Shown here: positions 53,391 to 62,763 of the stretch, one piece after another
Position numbering within the stretch: position 1 is the first letter of the stretch
Layout of the letters: every line of letters begins with the position of its first letter
NCBI RefSeq assembly: GCF_019049285.1
Contig: NZ_JAGMUL010000026.1
Location: 248,001 to 312,000, forward strand
Direction of reading: 5' to 3'
Length of the DNA: 64,000 bases
From: Streptomyces sp. AC550_RSS872
Lineage (GTDB): Bacteria > Actinomycetota > Actinomycetes > Streptomycetales > Streptomycetaceae
Notes under the pieces: model-generated
What the model saw: the letters and a program-made list of their open reading frames with translations, nothing else
Told to the model about the DNA's origin: nothing
Database searches by the model: none
Position numbers and translations under genes: made by a program

Positions 53391-55907
53391 ATGTCTCAAC
53401 TCCGCGCCCCGGCCGCACGCGCAGACCGCCGTGAGGGCGGGCGGCACGGGCGCCCGGCCGTCCGCACCGCAACCGCGCTGCCCGAGACCCATATACGGCC
53501 CCAACTGCTGCGCCTGGCAGTGCTGCCACCCGTGGCGGTGTCGCTCAGCGCCTGCGCGGCCGTGCTGTTCGTCGTGCGCTCCACCGGGGCTCGGCCGAGC
53601 CTGACCCTGTGGGGCGTGCTGGCCGGCGCGGTCTCGGTGACCGTGGCGGGCATCCTGATCGCCGCGGTCGCCGCCAACCGCACCGCCAGGTCCGTGAGTG
53701 ACCGCATCGGCGCGCTGCGCCGCAACAGCGCACGCGGCGAGGCCGATCTGCGCACCCTCGTAGAGGCACTGCGCCGTGGTGACGGCCCGCCGAAGCGCAA
53801 GCCGCGCAGCGGTCCGCCCGAGGACGCCGACGACTTCGAACTACTCGCCTCCGACCTGGCCCGCGCCCACGACGGCGCCGTCACCGCTGTGGTCCAGGCC
53901 TCCCAGCTCTCCAGCCAGGCGGGCAGCGAACAGAAACTCGAGGTCTTCGTCAACCTCGCCCGGCGCCTTCAGTCGCTCGTCCACCGCGAGATCTCCATCC
54001 TCGACGAGCTGGAGAACGAGATCGAGGACCCCGACCTGCTCAAGGGCCTCTTCCACGTCGACCACCTCGCCACCCGTATCCGCCGCCACGCCGAGAACCT
54101 CGCCGTGCTCGGCGGCGCCGTCTCCCGCCGCCAGTGGAGCAACCCGGTCTCCATGACCGAGGTGCTGCGCTCGGCCATCGCGGAGGTCGAGCAGTACTCG
54201 CGGGTCAAGCTCGTGCCGCCCATCGACGGCACCCTGCGCGGACACGCCGTCGCCGACGTCATCCACCTGCTGGCCGAACTGGTCGAGAACGCCACGGTGT
54301 TCTCCGCCCCGCACACCCAGGTCCTGCTCCGTGCCAACCTGGTGACCTCGGGCCTCGCCGTCGAGGTCGAGGACCGCGGGCTCGGCATGCCCGTCGGCGA
54401 ACAGAACCGCATGAACGCCCTGCTCGCCGACCCCGACCAGGTCAACGTGGCCAGCCTGCTGGCCGACGGACGCATCGGACTGTTCGTCGTCTCCCAGCTC
54501 GCGAAGCGACACGGCATCCATGTGCGGCTCCAGACGAACATCTACGGCGGTGTCCAAGCCGTACTCGTCGTGCCACAGGGGTTGTTGGGGGCGGAGCCGG
54601 AGAGCCGCCGTGGCGGTGCGCCGCGGGCGCAGGACCCGACAGGGGTGGCAGGTGCCGGTGCCGGTGCCGGTGTGGGCGCGGCCGTACCGCCGCGCTCCAC
54701 CCCACAGGCACGTCCGCAACAGGCGCCGGTGACGCCGCAGCAGCTTCGGCGGCCCACGTCGGCCGCACCCGCCGAACCTGCCGCATCGGCGGCATCGGCC
54801 GCGTCGGAGGGCGGGCAGCGAGGTGCGGCCGAGGCCTCGGCGGGCGCTTCGCGTCGGCAGCAGCCGCCGCAGCCGCAGTCCGGTGGCTGGAGTGCGCCCT
54901 CCGGGGCTCATGGCAACGGGCCGGCACCGCTGCCCGTGCGTGGCGCTCGCGAGGAGCGGGCCAACCCGGCGGAGGCCCTGCCCGGCATCAGGCCCGACGA
55001 ACGTCGGGTTGTCGCGGAGAACACCGCCGCACCGCCGACCCCGCGCACCGGCACCGTCCGCGGCACCATGGGCAAGCCCCAACTGCCCCGCCGCCGGGCG
55101 CAGGAACACATCGTGCCCCAGCTGCGGAGCGCACCCGTGCCACGCCAGGAGACCGACCAGCTGGCTGGGCACGACCCGGGTCTGATGGCCGCCTTCCAGC
55201 GGGGGATCGGACTCGCCGAGACGCAGCAGCACATGGAGTCGGCGCACATGGAGTCGGCGCACGGGGAGTCGAGCCATATGGAGTCGGCACACCTGGAGGC
55301 CGGGCATGTGGACGTTGGCCATGTCGAGACCGGAGGTGTGGACGCCGGGCGTACGGATGCCGAGTACATGGGCGGTGGGCACATGGATGCGGGGCACCAG
55401 GGCGCAGGCCACGTGGGCACCTCGCACACGGTGTCAGGCCACATGGCTTCGGGACACACAGCGTTCGACCACACAGCGTTCGACCACACAGTGCCCGACC
55501 ACGTGAGCGCGAGCCACATGGACGCAGTCCACATGGACGCAGTTCACATGGGCTCGGCACACACCGCCAGCACCCAAGGCACCACATCCGCCTATAGCCC
55601 CTCGCCGCACCAGCCCTCCGACCTGACGTCGACCGACCCGGACCCGACACGCCTGGAGTTCATGCGCCCGGCGTCGATCCACCTGGAGTCGACGAGCCTG
55701 GACACGGGTCGGGTGCAGCCCACACACCCCACACATCTGCGCCCGACAGCCCTGGATGCACTCCACACCGACGTGACTTCCATGAACTCCCGGCCGTCCA
55801 CGGATGCATCGCCCATGGACCCGCCCCACATCACCGAGACCCACCCCGGGCCCACGCCCGGCTCCGACCACACCCCCTGGCACGACGGGAGCGCACCAGC
55901 CGGATGA
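53391..55907 (+). CDS. Conservon sensor-kinase-like ATPase CvnA with histidine-rich repeat tail
   Basis: Sensor component of a Streptomyces conservon, 838 residues. Two membrane helices near the N-terminus (about residues 38-62 and 70-95) are followed by a HAMP-like and coiled region, then a histidine-kinase-type ATPase domain: N-box Asn300 (ELVENATVFSAP), Asp328 in DRGLGMP. CvnA proteins bind ATP but often lack a clear phospho-acceptor. After residue 410 comes a Pro/Ala/Gln-rich disordered tail and at 614-728 a striking array of 23 pentapeptides with His at position one in 20 of them. ATG 53391 has GAGGA upstream; an ATG 25 codons earlier is possible. Likely first gene of the cvnABCD operon. 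Confidence 0.88.
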   Translation: MSQLRAPAARADRREGGRHGRPAVRTATALPETHIRPQLLRLAVLPPVAVSLSACAAVLFVVRSTGARPSLTLWGVLAGAVSVTVAGILIAAVAANRTARSVSDRIGALRRNSARGEADLRTLVEALRRGDGPPKRKPRSGPPEDADDFELLASDLARAHDGAVTAVVQASQLSSQAGSEQKLEVFVNLARRLQSLVHREISILDELENEIEDPDLLKGLFHVDHLATRIRRHAENLAVLGGAVSRRQWSNPVSMTEVLRSAIAEVEQYSRVKLVPPIDGTLRGHAVADVIHLLAELVENATVFSAPHTQVLLRANLVTSGLAVEVEDRGLGMPVGEQNRMNALLADPDQVNVASLLADGRIGLFVVSQLAKRHGIHVRLQTNIYGGVQAVLVVPQGLLGAEPESRRGGAPRAQDPTGVAGAGAGAGVGAAVPPRSTPQARPQQAPVTPQQLRRPTSAAPAEPAASAASAASEGGQRGAAEASAGASRRQQPPQPQSGGWSAPSGAHGNGPAPLPVRGAREERANPAEALPGIRPDERRVVAENTAAPPTPRTGTVRGTMGKPQLPRRRAQEHIVPQLRSAPVPRQETDQLAGHDPGLMAAFQRGIGLAETQQHMESAHMESAHGESSHMESAHLEAGHVDVGHVETGGVDAGRTDAEYMGGGHMDAGHQGAGHVGTSHTVSGHMASGHTAFDHTAFDHTVPDHVSASHMDAVHMDAVHMGSAHTASTQGTTSAYSPSPHQPSDLTSTDPDPTRLEFMRPASIHLESTSLDTGRVQPTHPTHLRPTALDALHTDVTSMNSRPSTDASPMDPPHITETHPGPTPGSDHTPWHDGSAPAG
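55230..55574 (+). repeat. 15-base degenerate tandem array coding His-rich pentads
   Basis: Twenty-three in-frame copies of a 15-base unit (consensus CACATGGANNCGGSN) encode pentapeptides such as HMESA, HMDAV, HTAFD and HVETG. Histidine heads 20 of the 23; the exceptions begin with Gly, Arg and Tyr. Neighbouring identical pairs (HMESA-HMESA, HTAFD-HTAFD, HMDAV-HMDAV) show recent duplication. There are no spacers, so this is a coding repeat and not CRISPR. Confidence 0.9.
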
Positions 55908-56011
55908 CCACGACCGTGACCAGCTCGACGTCCGCCTGGAAGTCCACCCCCACCCCCACCCTCACCCCCAGCGCTCCCGCTGACCTTCGTACCCCAAGGA
56001 GTCGATCCATC

Positions 56012-56446
56012 ATGGCGAGCGAAGCGCCGACCGCTCATGTCTCCGATCTCGACTGGCTGATGAGCGGCCTCGTGCAGCGTGTCCCGCACACCACCAGTGC
56101 GGTGCTCCTCTCCTGCGACGGGCTTGTGAAGTCGGTTCACGGCCTCGACCCGGACAGCGCGGACCACATGGCCGCCCTGGCCTCCGGCCTGTACTCCCTG
56201 GGCCGCAGCGCCGGGGTCCGGTTCGGCGACGGCGGAGACGTGCGCCAGGTCGTCGTCGAACTCGACTCGACCCTGCTCTTCGTCACGACGGCCGGTTCCG
56301 GCACCTGTCTCGCGGTGCTGGCAGGCCGCGAGGCCGACGCGGCGGTGCTGGGCTACGAGATGGCGATGCTGGTCAAGAGCGTCCGCCCGTACCTGGTCAC
56401 CGCACCCCGGCAGCACCCCGTCGAACCCTCGGCGATGAGGCCTTGA
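56012..56446 (+). CDS. Conservon roadblock/LC7 protein CvnB
   Basis: A 144-residue protein of the roadblock/LC7 family, which in conservons binds the small GTPase CvnD and may act as its GAP. VSDLDWLMSGLVQRVPHTTS opens the fold and VELDSTLLFVTTAGSGTCLAVLAG gives the central strands. I used ATG 56012 with AAGGAG 10 bases upstream. An in-frame ATG that overlaps the cvnA stop (ATGA at 55904) would add 36 Thr/Ser/Pro-rich residues; translational coupling through that start is possible. Confidence 0.87.
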   Translation: MASEAPTAHVSDLDWLMSGLVQRVPHTTSAVLLSCDGLVKSVHGLDPDSADHMAALASGLYSLGRSAGVRFGDGGDVRQVVVELDSTLLFVTTAGSGTCLAVLAGREADAAVLGYEMAMLVKSVRPYLVTAPRQHPVEPSAMRP

Positions 56447-56448
56447 AC

Positions 56449-56820
56449 GTGACGGCGGCCGGCGACGGGCCCTGGCTCGACGACGCGGCCGGACGGCTGG
56501 TGCGCCCTTTCACGGTCAGCAACGGCCGTACCCGGCCCACCATCGCGCTCGATCTCATGTCGCAGGTCATGGCCACCGGGGCGACCCCCCTCGGCTACCT
56601 CGGCCCCGAGCACGAGCAGGCACTCGACCTGTGCCGCGCCCCCGTCTCGGTCGCCGAGGTCGCCGCCCACCTGAAGCTGCCGGCCGCGGTCACCAAGGTG
56701 CTGCTGTCGGACCTCGTCGACTGCGCGGCGCTCACCACCAAGCCCCCCGAGTTCCACCACAACCCGACTGACCGGGCCCTTCTGGAGGCAGTGCTCGATG
56801 GACTACGACGACAGCTCTGA
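56449..56820 (+). CDS. Conservon DUF742 protein CvnC
   Basis: A 123-residue DUF742 protein, the third component of conservons, with a winged-helix-like core. GRLVRPFTVSNGRTRP near the start and APVSVAEVAAHLKLPAAVTKVLLSDLVD in the second half are family features. The GTG lies just past the cvnB stop, with GAGG 9 bases upstream; a TTG two codons earlier overlaps that stop. The 3' end overlaps cvnD by 23 bases. Confidence 0.87.
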   Translation: MTAAGDGPWLDDAAGRLVRPFTVSNGRTRPTIALDLMSQVMATGATPLGYLGPEHEQALDLCRAPVSVAEVAAHLKLPAAVTKVLLSDLVDCAALTTKPPEFHHNPTDRALLEAVLDGLRRQL

Positions 56821-57397
56821 CCCCTTCCCCACCGCACTGAAGATCTTGGTGGCAGGGGGGTTCGGGGTAGGCAAGACGACCTTCGTCGGCGCGGTGAGCG
56901 AGATCGCGCCGCTCAGCACGGAAGAACTGCTCACCACGGTCAGCGCCGCGACCGACAGCCTCGAAGGTGTCGAGAACAAGGTCGAGACGACGGTGGCCAT
57001 GGACTTCGGCCGCATCACGCTCGACCCGGAACACGTCCTGTATCTGTTCGGCACACCCGGACAGGAACGGTTCTGGTTCATGTGGGACGAACTCTCGGAG
57101 GGCGCGCTCGGCGCGGTCATCCTCGCCGACACCCGGCGCCTGGAGGACTGCTTCGCCGCCGTCGACTTCTTCGAGCAACGAGGCCTCGGCTTCATCGTCG
57201 CGATCAACGAGTTCGACGGCTCCTACCGCTACGACCCGGAAGAGGTCCGAGCCGCGATCGACCTCGACCCGCAGATCCCGATCGTCCGCTGCGACGCCCG
57301 GATCTCCAGCTCCGGTGTCCAGACCCTGCTGACCCTGGTCCGGCACCTGATCGCCCATGCGCCGGCACCCGCACCGAGTCACGGCGCCCACATGTGA
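56798..57397 (+). CDS. Conservon small GTPase CvnD
   Basis: A Ras-like GTPase of 199 residues. P-loop GGFGVGKTT (Lys26), switch-I region with TTVAMDFG, G3 box LFGTPGQERF (with Gly-Gln like MglA and Rab proteins) and G4-like NEFD instead of the usual NKxD. CvnD cycles with CvnB in the conservon signalling complex, which lies at the membrane with CvnA. ATG inside the end of cvnC, so the two are coupled. Confidence 0.92.
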   Translation: MDYDDSSDPFPTALKILVAGGFGVGKTTFVGAVSEIAPLSTEELLTTVSAATDSLEGVENKVETTVAMDFGRITLDPEHVLYLFGTPGQERFWFMWDELSEGALGAVILADTRRLEDCFAAVDFFEQRGLGFIVAINEFDGSYRYDPEEVRAAIDLDPQIPIVRCDARISSSGVQTLLTLVRHLIAHAPAPAPSHGAHM

Positions 57398-57458
57398 CAT
57401 CCGCACACACCAGCACGGAGCCGCATATGCCCTACGCCCACAGCGACGGAATCCGCCC

Positions 57459-58034
57459 ATGAGCTACGGCCCACCCCATCCGGTCGCTCGCCTGCTGCTC
57501 ACCCCTGAGGACAAGGAGGCCCCCGCCCGCGCACGGCGGCTGTTCCAACTGGGTCTGGGGGAACACCCCGATCCGGCCCTGGATGTCTTCGCGGACCATC
57601 TCGCCGAGCTCACCGGGGCTCCGTACGCCATGGTCAACTTCGTCGGCGAGAACCGGCAGTTCTTCGCCGGCCTGCATGTGCGGCCGACCGTGAGCCCCGC
57701 TCGGGGCGACGACACCAAGCCGGAGCTGGGCCGCCATCTGGAGCGGGACCATGGGTTCTGCCCCCATGTGGTCGTCCGACACAAGGCGCTGGTTCTGGAG
57801 GATGTCCGCGACTATCCGCGGTTCGCCGGGAACCCGATCGTCGACGAGTACGGCATCCGCTCCTATCTGGGTGCGCCGCTTATCGACTCCGCGGGTATGG
57901 CGCTGGGCACGGTGTGCGTCGTCGACGTGGAGCCGCGGCCGTGGGGGAAGGCCGGACTGGAGACCATCAAGGCGTCCGCCGCGGAACTGGTGATGCGGCT
58001 GGAGCGGCGGGCGGCGGACGGGCTGCCCCTCTAG
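57459..58034 (+). CDS. GAF-domain protein following the conservon
   Basis: A 191-residue protein made mostly of one GAF domain (about 40-180: YAMVNFVGENRQFFAG, HGFCPHVVVRHKALVLEDVRD, YLGAPLIDSAGMALGTVCVVD). The conserved Cys-Pro-His in the middle is typical for GAF proteins that sense redox or bind haem or bilins. It is coupled by ATGA to an 11-codon frame that starts at 57427, so it is probably the fifth gene of the operon. In other conservons this position is often a cytochrome P450; here a GAF sensor replaces it. Confidence 0.85.
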   Translation: MSYGPPHPVARLLLTPEDKEAPARARRLFQLGLGEHPDPALDVFADHLAELTGAPYAMVNFVGENRQFFAGLHVRPTVSPARGDDTKPELGRHLERDHGFCPHVVVRHKALVLEDVRDYPRFAGNPIVDEYGIRSYLGAPLIDSAGMALGTVCVVDVEPRPWGKAGLETIKASAAELVMRLERRAADGLPL

Positions 58035-58228
58035 ACCCCGTCGTGCGGAGCTGATCGCGTCCTTCGAGGGTGGGCGGAGGGCGTGAAGGAAAGCTGTGGC
58101 GCCGCTTAAGAAATCCTCGATGGACCTTGGCGCCGCCGTACGGCAGATTCATGTGCGATTCCACCCCCTCCCCGCCGCGGGCGTCTTCGGCATGCCCGCG
58201 ACTGGGACTCACGCACAGGAGCCGTACC

Positions 58229-59257
58229 GTGAAGGCGCTGGTCAAGGAGAAGGCGGAGCCCGGGCTCTGGCTCGCGGACGTGCCGGAACCGGCCGTCGGA
58301 CCCGGTGACGTACTGATCAAGGTGCTGCGCACCGGAATCTGCGGCACCGATCTGCACATCCGGTCCTGGGACGGCTGGGCGCAGCAGGCGATCCGCACCC
58401 CGCTCGTGCTCGGGCACGAGTTCGTGGGCGAGGTCGTCGAGGTCGGGCGCGATGTCGGTGACATCGCCGTCGGTGACCGGGTCAGCGGCGAGGGCCATCT
58501 GGTGTGCGGCAAGTGCCGCAACTGCCTGGCCGGACGCCGCCATCTGTGCCGGGCCACGATCGGCCTCGGTGTCGGACGGGACGGTGCCTTCGCCGAGTAC
58601 GTCGCGCTGCCGGCCGCGAATGTGTGGGTGCACCGTGTACCCGTCGACCTCGACGTGGCCGCGATCTTCGACCCGTTCGGCAACGCCGTGCACACCGCGC
58701 TGTCCTTCCCGCTGGTCGGGGAGGACGTCCTGATCACCGGTGCCGGCCCCATCGGCCTGATGGCGGCGGCCGTGGCCCGGCACGCGGGCGCGCGCAACGT
58801 CGTGATCACCGATGTGAGCGAGGAGCGGCTGGAGCTGGCCCGCAAGGTCGGCGTGAGCCTCGCGCTGAACGTGTCGGAGACGGGCATCGGCGACGGGCAG
58901 CGCGCACTCGGCCTGCGCGAGGGCTTCGACATCGGCCTGGAGATGTCCGGCCGTCCCGAGGCGATGCGCGACATGATCGCCAACATGACGCACGGTGGCC
59001 GTATCGCCATGCTCGGCCTGCCGGCGCAGGAGTTTCCGGTCGACTGGGCCCGGATCGTCACCTCGATGATCACCATCAAGGGCATCTACGGCCGGGAGAT
59101 GTTCGAGACCTGGTACGCGATGTCCGTCCTGCTGGAGGGTGGCCTCGACCTCGCGGCCGTGATCACCGGCCGGTACGGCTACCGCGACTTCGAGGCGGCG
59201 TTCGCCGACGCGGCGAGCGGTCGCGGCGGCAAGGTCATCCTCGACTGGACCGTCTGA
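58229..59257 (+). CDS. tdh: L-threonine 3-dehydrogenase
   Basis: Zinc-dependent medium-chain dehydrogenase of 342 residues that oxidises threonine to 2-amino-3-oxobutyrate with NAD. Catalytic zinc residues are in CGTDLHI (Cys38) and GHEFVGEV (His near 63); the structural zinc site is [15 protein letters not shown]. The NAD fold begins at [20 protein letters not shown] near residue 172. GTG start with AGGAG 7 bases upstream. Followed after 51 bases by kbl, the classic two-gene threonine degradation unit. Confidence 0.95.
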   Translation: MKALVKEKAEPGLWLADVPEPAVGPGDVLIKVLRTGICGTDLHIRSWDGWAQQAIRTPLVLGHEFVGEVVEVGRDVGDIAVGDRVSGEGHLVCGKCRNCLAGRRHLCRATIGLGVGRDGAFAEYVALPAANVWVHRVPVDLDVAAIFDPFGNAVHTALSFPLVGEDVLITGAGPIGLMAAAVARHAGARNVVITDVSEERLELARKVGVSLALNVSETGIGDGQRALGLREGFDIGLEMSGRPEAMRDMIANMTHGGRIAMLGLPAQEFPVDWARIVTSMITIKGIYGREMFETWYAMSVLLEGGLDLAAVITGRYGYRDFEAAFADAASGRGGKVILDWTV

Positions 59258-59308
59258 GTCCCCGCGTACGCCCCCGCGTAAGTCATCTGCCTTCCTAGGA
59301 GCTTTCCG

Positions 59309-60502
59309 ATGTTCGACTCCGTGCGCGACGACCTGCGCGCCACCCTCGACGAGATCCGCACCGCCGGTCTGCACAAGCCCGAGCGGGTCATCGACACCCC
59401 CCAGTCCGCGACCGTCAACGTCAGCGCGGGCGGCCGCCGCGGCGAGGTCCTCAACTTCTGCGCCAACAACTACCTCGGCCTCGCCGACCACCCCGAGGTG
59501 ATCGCCGCCGCCCACGAGGCGCTGGACCGCTGGGGCTACGGCATGGCCTCGGTCCGCTTCATCTGCGGCACGCAGGAGGTGCACAAGGAACTGGAGGCGC
59601 GGCTCTCCGCGTTCCTCGGCCAGGAGGACACGATCCTGTACTCCTCCTGCTTCGACGCCAACGGCGGCGTCTTCGAGACACTGCTCGGCCCGGAGGACGC
59701 GGTCATCTCCGACGCCCTGAACCACGCGTCGATCATCGACGGCATCCGGCTGTCAAAGGCCCGCCGCCTCCGGTACGCCAACCGTGACCTGGCCGACCTG
59801 GAACGGCAGTTGAAGGACGCCGCCGACGCCCGCCGCCGCCTGATCGTCACCGACGGCGTCTTCTCCATGGACGGCTACGTGGCGCCGCTGGCCGAGATCT
59901 GCGACCTCGCCGACCGCTACGACGCCATGGTCATGGTCGACGACTCGCACGCCGTCGGCTTCGTCGGCCCCGGCGGCCGTGGCACCCCCGAGTTGCACGG
60001 CGTCATGGACCGCGTCGACATCATCACCGGCACCCTCGGCAAGGCCCTCGGCGGCGCGTCCGGCGGCTATGTCGCGGCCCGCGCCGAGATCGTCGCCCTG
60101 CTGCGCCAGCGCTCCCGGCCGTACCTGTTCTCCAACACCCTGGCCCCGGTGATCGCTGCGGCCTCCCTCAAGGTGCTGGACCTGCTGGAGTCGGCGGACG
60201 ACCTGCGTGTCCGGCTGGCCGAGAACACCGCGCTGTTCCGCCGCCGTATGAACGAGGAGGGCTTCGCCGTCCTCCCCGGCGACCACGCCATCGCGCCCGT
60301 GATGATCGGCGACGCGTCCAAGGCCGGCCGGCTGGCGGAGCTGCTGCTGGAACGCGGTGTGTACGTGATCGGCTTCTCCTACCCCGTGGTGCCGCAGGGC
60401 CAGGCCCGCATCCGCGTCCAGCTGTCCGCCGCGCACTCGACGGACGACGTCAACCGTGCCGTGGACGCCTTCGTCGCGGCCCGCGCGGAACTGGAAGCCT
60501 GA
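59309..60502 (+). CDS. kbl: 2-amino-3-ketobutyrate CoA ligase (glycine C-acetyltransferase)
   Basis: PLP-dependent alpha-oxoamine synthase of 397 residues that splits 2-amino-3-oxobutyrate with CoA to glycine and acetyl-Co[17 protein letters not shown] near residue 50, [11 protein letters not shown] in the middle, and the Schiff-base Lys245 in [13 protein letters not shown] identify it. It completes the pathway opened by tdh. The LysR gene follows 37 bases after its stop on the same strand. Confidence 0.96.
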   Translation: MFDSVRDDLRATLDEIRTAGLHKPERVIDTPQSATVNVSAGGRRGEVLNFCANNYLGLADHPEVIAAAHEALDRWGYGMASVRFICGTQEVHKELEARLSAFLGQEDTILYSSCFDANGGVFETLLGPEDAVISDALNHASIIDGIRLSKARRLRYANRDLADLERQLKDAADARRRLIVTDGVFSMDGYVAPLAEICDLADRYDAMVMVDDSHAVGFVGPGGRGTPELHGVMDRVDIITGTLGKALGGASGGYVAARAEIVALLRQRSRPYLFSNTLAPVIAAASLKVLDLLESADDLRVRLAENTALFRRRMNEEGFAVLPGDHAIAPVMIGDASKAGRLAELLLERGVYVIGFSYPVVPQGQARIRVQLSAAHSTDDVNRAVDAFVAARAELEA

Positions 60503-60538
60503 CGTCCGGCCGCCCCGGACCTTGCGATAATCGATCTC

Positions 60539-61441
60539 ATGATCGAAGCGCGGCGGCTCCGCATCCTCCGTGCGGTGGCCGACCACCGCACGGTGACGGC
60601 GGCTGCCGCCGCGCTGTATCTGACCCCCTCGGCGGTCTCCCAGCAGCTCACGGCCCTGGAACAGGAGACCGGCCACCGCCTCGTCGAACGCGGCGCCAAG
60701 GGCGTACGGCTGACCCCGGCCGGCGAGATCCTGCTCAACCACGCCAACGCCGTCCTCGCCCAGCTGGAGCGGGCGGAAGCGGAGCTCGCGGCGTACGACT
60801 CGGGCGCGGCCGGCACGGTCACCGTCGCCTCGTTCGCCACCGGTATCGCCCAGGTCGTCGCGCCGGCGCTGGCGCGGCTCGCCGGGACGTCCCCCGGTAT
60901 CCGCATCCGTGTCCAGGACGCGGAGGGCGACGCCAGCCTGCCGATGCTGCTGGACCGGCAGGTCGACATCGCGGTGGCCGTCGAGTACCGGGGGGCGCCG
61001 CCCGCCGACGACCCGCGCCTGGCGCACGTGCCGCTGTACGCCGAGCCCTTCGACGCGGTCGTCCCGGTGAGCCACCGGCTGGCCGACACGGCCGAGGTCC
61101 CTCTCGCGGAGCTGGCCAAGGACCCCTGGATCGGGCCGTACCGCGGCAATCCCTGCCATGACGTGGTCGTCCTGGCCTGCGAGAACGCCGGCTTCCAGCC
61201 GCGTCTCGATCACTCCTCGGACGACTTCCGCGCAGTCGTCGCCCTGGCGTCGGCCGACGCGGGTGTCGCCCTCGTACCGCGCTCCGCACTGCGCGGCATG
61301 GACCTCACAGGAGTCGTCGTACGACCCGTGGACGGGGTGGCGCCCACCCGACGGGTGTTCGCGGCCGTGCGGCGAGGCGCCGAGGAGCACCCGTTGATCC
61401 GACCGGTGCTGGAGGCGCTTCGGGAAGCGGCGGGGGAGTGA
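60539..61441 (+). CDS. LysR-family transcriptional regulator
   Basis: A 300-residue LysR-type regulator. N-terminal winged helix with VADHRTVTAAAAALYLTPSAVSQQLTALEQETGHRLVERG, residues about 15-55; then a periplasmic-binding-protein-like effector domain (from residue 90: GTVTVASFATGIAQVVAP). Placed directly after tdh-kbl in the same orientation it is a candidate regulator of threonine catabolism, though LysR genes are more often divergent from their targets. The start ATG lies in an AT-rich patch (TGATAATCGATCTC). Confidence 0.92.
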   Translation: MIEARRLRILRAVADHRTVTAAAAALYLTPSAVSQQLTALEQETGHRLVERGAKGVRLTPAGEILLNHANAVLAQLERAEAELAAYDSGAAGTVTVASFATGIAQVVAPALARLAGTSPGIRIRVQDAEGDASLPMLLDRQVDIAVAVEYRGAPPADDPRLAHVPLYAEPFDAVVPVSHRLADTAEVPLAELAKDPWIGPYRGNPCHDVVVLACENAGFQPRLDHSSDDFRAVVALASADAGVALVPRSALRGMDLTGVVVRPVDGVAPTRRVFAAVRRGAEEHPLIRPVLEALREAAGE

Positions 61442-61458
61442 GCGCTCCGTAACGCCAC

Positions 61459-61495
61459 CGTTTCATATTTGGGATAGCTTCCCGGATATGAAACG
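61459..61495 (+). promoter_or_regulatory. Nested inverted repeat overlapping the XRE start codon
   Basis: CGTTTCATAT (61459-61468) and ATATGAAACG (61486-61495) are perfect 10-bp arms 17 bases apart; the second contains the ATG at 61488. Inside lies GGGA-TAGCT-TCCC (61471-61483). The arrangement points to an autoregulatory operator, possibly with the promoter -10 (CATATT) in the left arm and a very short or leaderless transcript. Confidence 0.6.
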
Positions 61496-62078
61496 AGGAA
61501 AGGCGGAAGGCGTGGCGGCCCTGGATCCCGTCGACGCCCGTCTCGGCGCGCGCCTGGCCGAGTTGCGGGCCGAACGCGGTTGGTCCCTGGGCGAGTTGGC
61601 GGACCGCAGCGGCGTCAGCCGCTCGACCCTGTCCCGGGCCGAGCGCGCGGAGATCAGCCCCACCGCCTCGCTGCTGAACCGCCTGTGCCATGTGTACGGG
61701 CGGACCATGTCCCAGCTGCTCAGCGAGGTCGAGGCCGAGCCGGCGCTGCTGGTACGGGCGGCCGAGCAACCGGTGTGGGAGGACCGGACCTCCGGGTTCG
61801 TACGGCGATCGGTGTCGCCGCCGCAGACCGGGTTGCGCGCCGAACTCGTCGAGGGACGGCTCGGGGCGGGCGCCGACATCGCGTACGACCGGCCACCCGT
61901 GCCGGGGTTGGAGCAGCACGTCTGGGTGCTGGAGGGGGCCCTCGACGTGACGGTTCAGGAGACCGAGCACCATCTCGACGCCGGGGACAGTCTGCGGATG
62001 CGGGTGTGGGGGGCCACGCGGTTCCGGTGCGCCGGACCCGAGGCGGTGCGGTATGTGCTGGCGGTGGTGCTGCCGTGA
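61488..62078 (+). CDS. XRE-family regulator with cupin domain
   Basis: A 196-residue regulator. XRE helix-turn-helix at about residues 20-75 (LRAERGWSLGELADRSGVSR, then STLSRAERAEISPTASLLNRL), then a cupin fold (about 110-190: LEQHVWVLEGALDVTVQETE and HLDAGDSLRMRVWGATRF). No ribosome site precedes the ATG; the start sits inside an inverted repeat, so translation may be leaderless. Coupled by GTGA to the GNAT gene, a pairing seen often with this type of regulator in Streptomyces, where it probably controls the pair. Confidence 0.88.
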   Translation: MKRGKAEGVAALDPVDARLGARLAELRAERGWSLGELADRSGVSRSTLSRAERAEISPTASLLNRLCHVYGRTMSQLLSEVEAEPALLVRAAEQPVWEDRTSGFVRRSVSPPQTGLRAELVEGRLGAGADIAYDRPPVPGLEQHVWVLEGALDVTVQETEHHLDAGDSLRMRVWGATRFRCAGPEAVRYVLAVVLP

Positions 62079-62587
62079 CCGTGACGCGACTGGACGCAGT
62101 CCAACTGCTGGAGCGGATCGAGGACTTGGCCGACCTGCTGGTGGACACCGTGACCAACGGAGCCTCCGTCGGCTTCCTCGCGCCCTTCGACCGTACGGAG
62201 GCCCTGGCCTGGTGGAAGGAACGGGCTGCCGCCGTGACCACGGGGCAACTGGCCGTATGGGCGGCGCAGAAGGACGGGCGAACCGTCGGCACGGTCAGTC
62301 TGGCCTTCGCCGACAAGCCCAACAGCCGTCACCGGGCCGAGCTGGTCAAGCTGATGGTGCACCGGGGCGCGCGGGGCCGGGGCCTTGGCCGCACCCTCCT
62401 TTCGACCGCGGAAGAGGCGGCGATCAGCGCCGGCGTCACCCTCCTCCACCTGGACACCGAGACCGACAGCCTCGCCGAGCGCCTGTACGGCTCGGCCGGC
62501 TGGATCCGGGCGGGGGTGATCCCCGACTACGCGGCGAGGCCGGACGGAGTGCTGCGGCCGACGACGATCTACTACAAGCACGTGTGA
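62075..62587 (+). CDS. GNAT-family N-acetyltransferase
   Basis: Acetyl-CoA-dependent acetyltransferase of 170 residues. The acetyl-CoA site is HRGARGRGLGRTLLSTAEEAA near residue 100 (Q/RxxGxG/A), followed by LLHLDTETDSLAERLYGSAGW. GTG start inside the stop of the XRE/cupin gene. The substrate is not visible; small-molecule or amine detoxification is typical for such pairs. Confidence 0.9.
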   Translation: MTVTRLDAVQLLERIEDLADLLVDTVTNGASVGFLAPFDRTEALAWWKERAAAVTTGQLAVWAAQKDGRTVGTVSLAFADKPNSRHRAELVKLMVHRGARGRGLGRTLLSTAEEAAISAGVTLLHLDTETDSLAERLYGSAGWIRAGVIPDYAARPDGVLRPTTIYYKHV

Positions 62588-62763
62588 CCGGCCGAGGCGG
62601 GCAGGGCTGGTGCGGCGGGTGGGGTGTCAGTGCCGCGTGGAACACTCGCCGTCGTTGATCACCCCACAGGGCGGAGCAGAACCCGAGTTGGGCCGACCGC
62701 TTCCACCCTGTTCGGCACCCTCTCACCAGGTGATTGTCAGTGCCAGCGGCTACCGTGCGTGTC

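Noticed and set aside
55230..55574. Possible CRISPR or minisatellite-type array
   Set aside because: Units are 15 bases, contiguous, in frame and without spacers; they encode a pentapeptide repeat.
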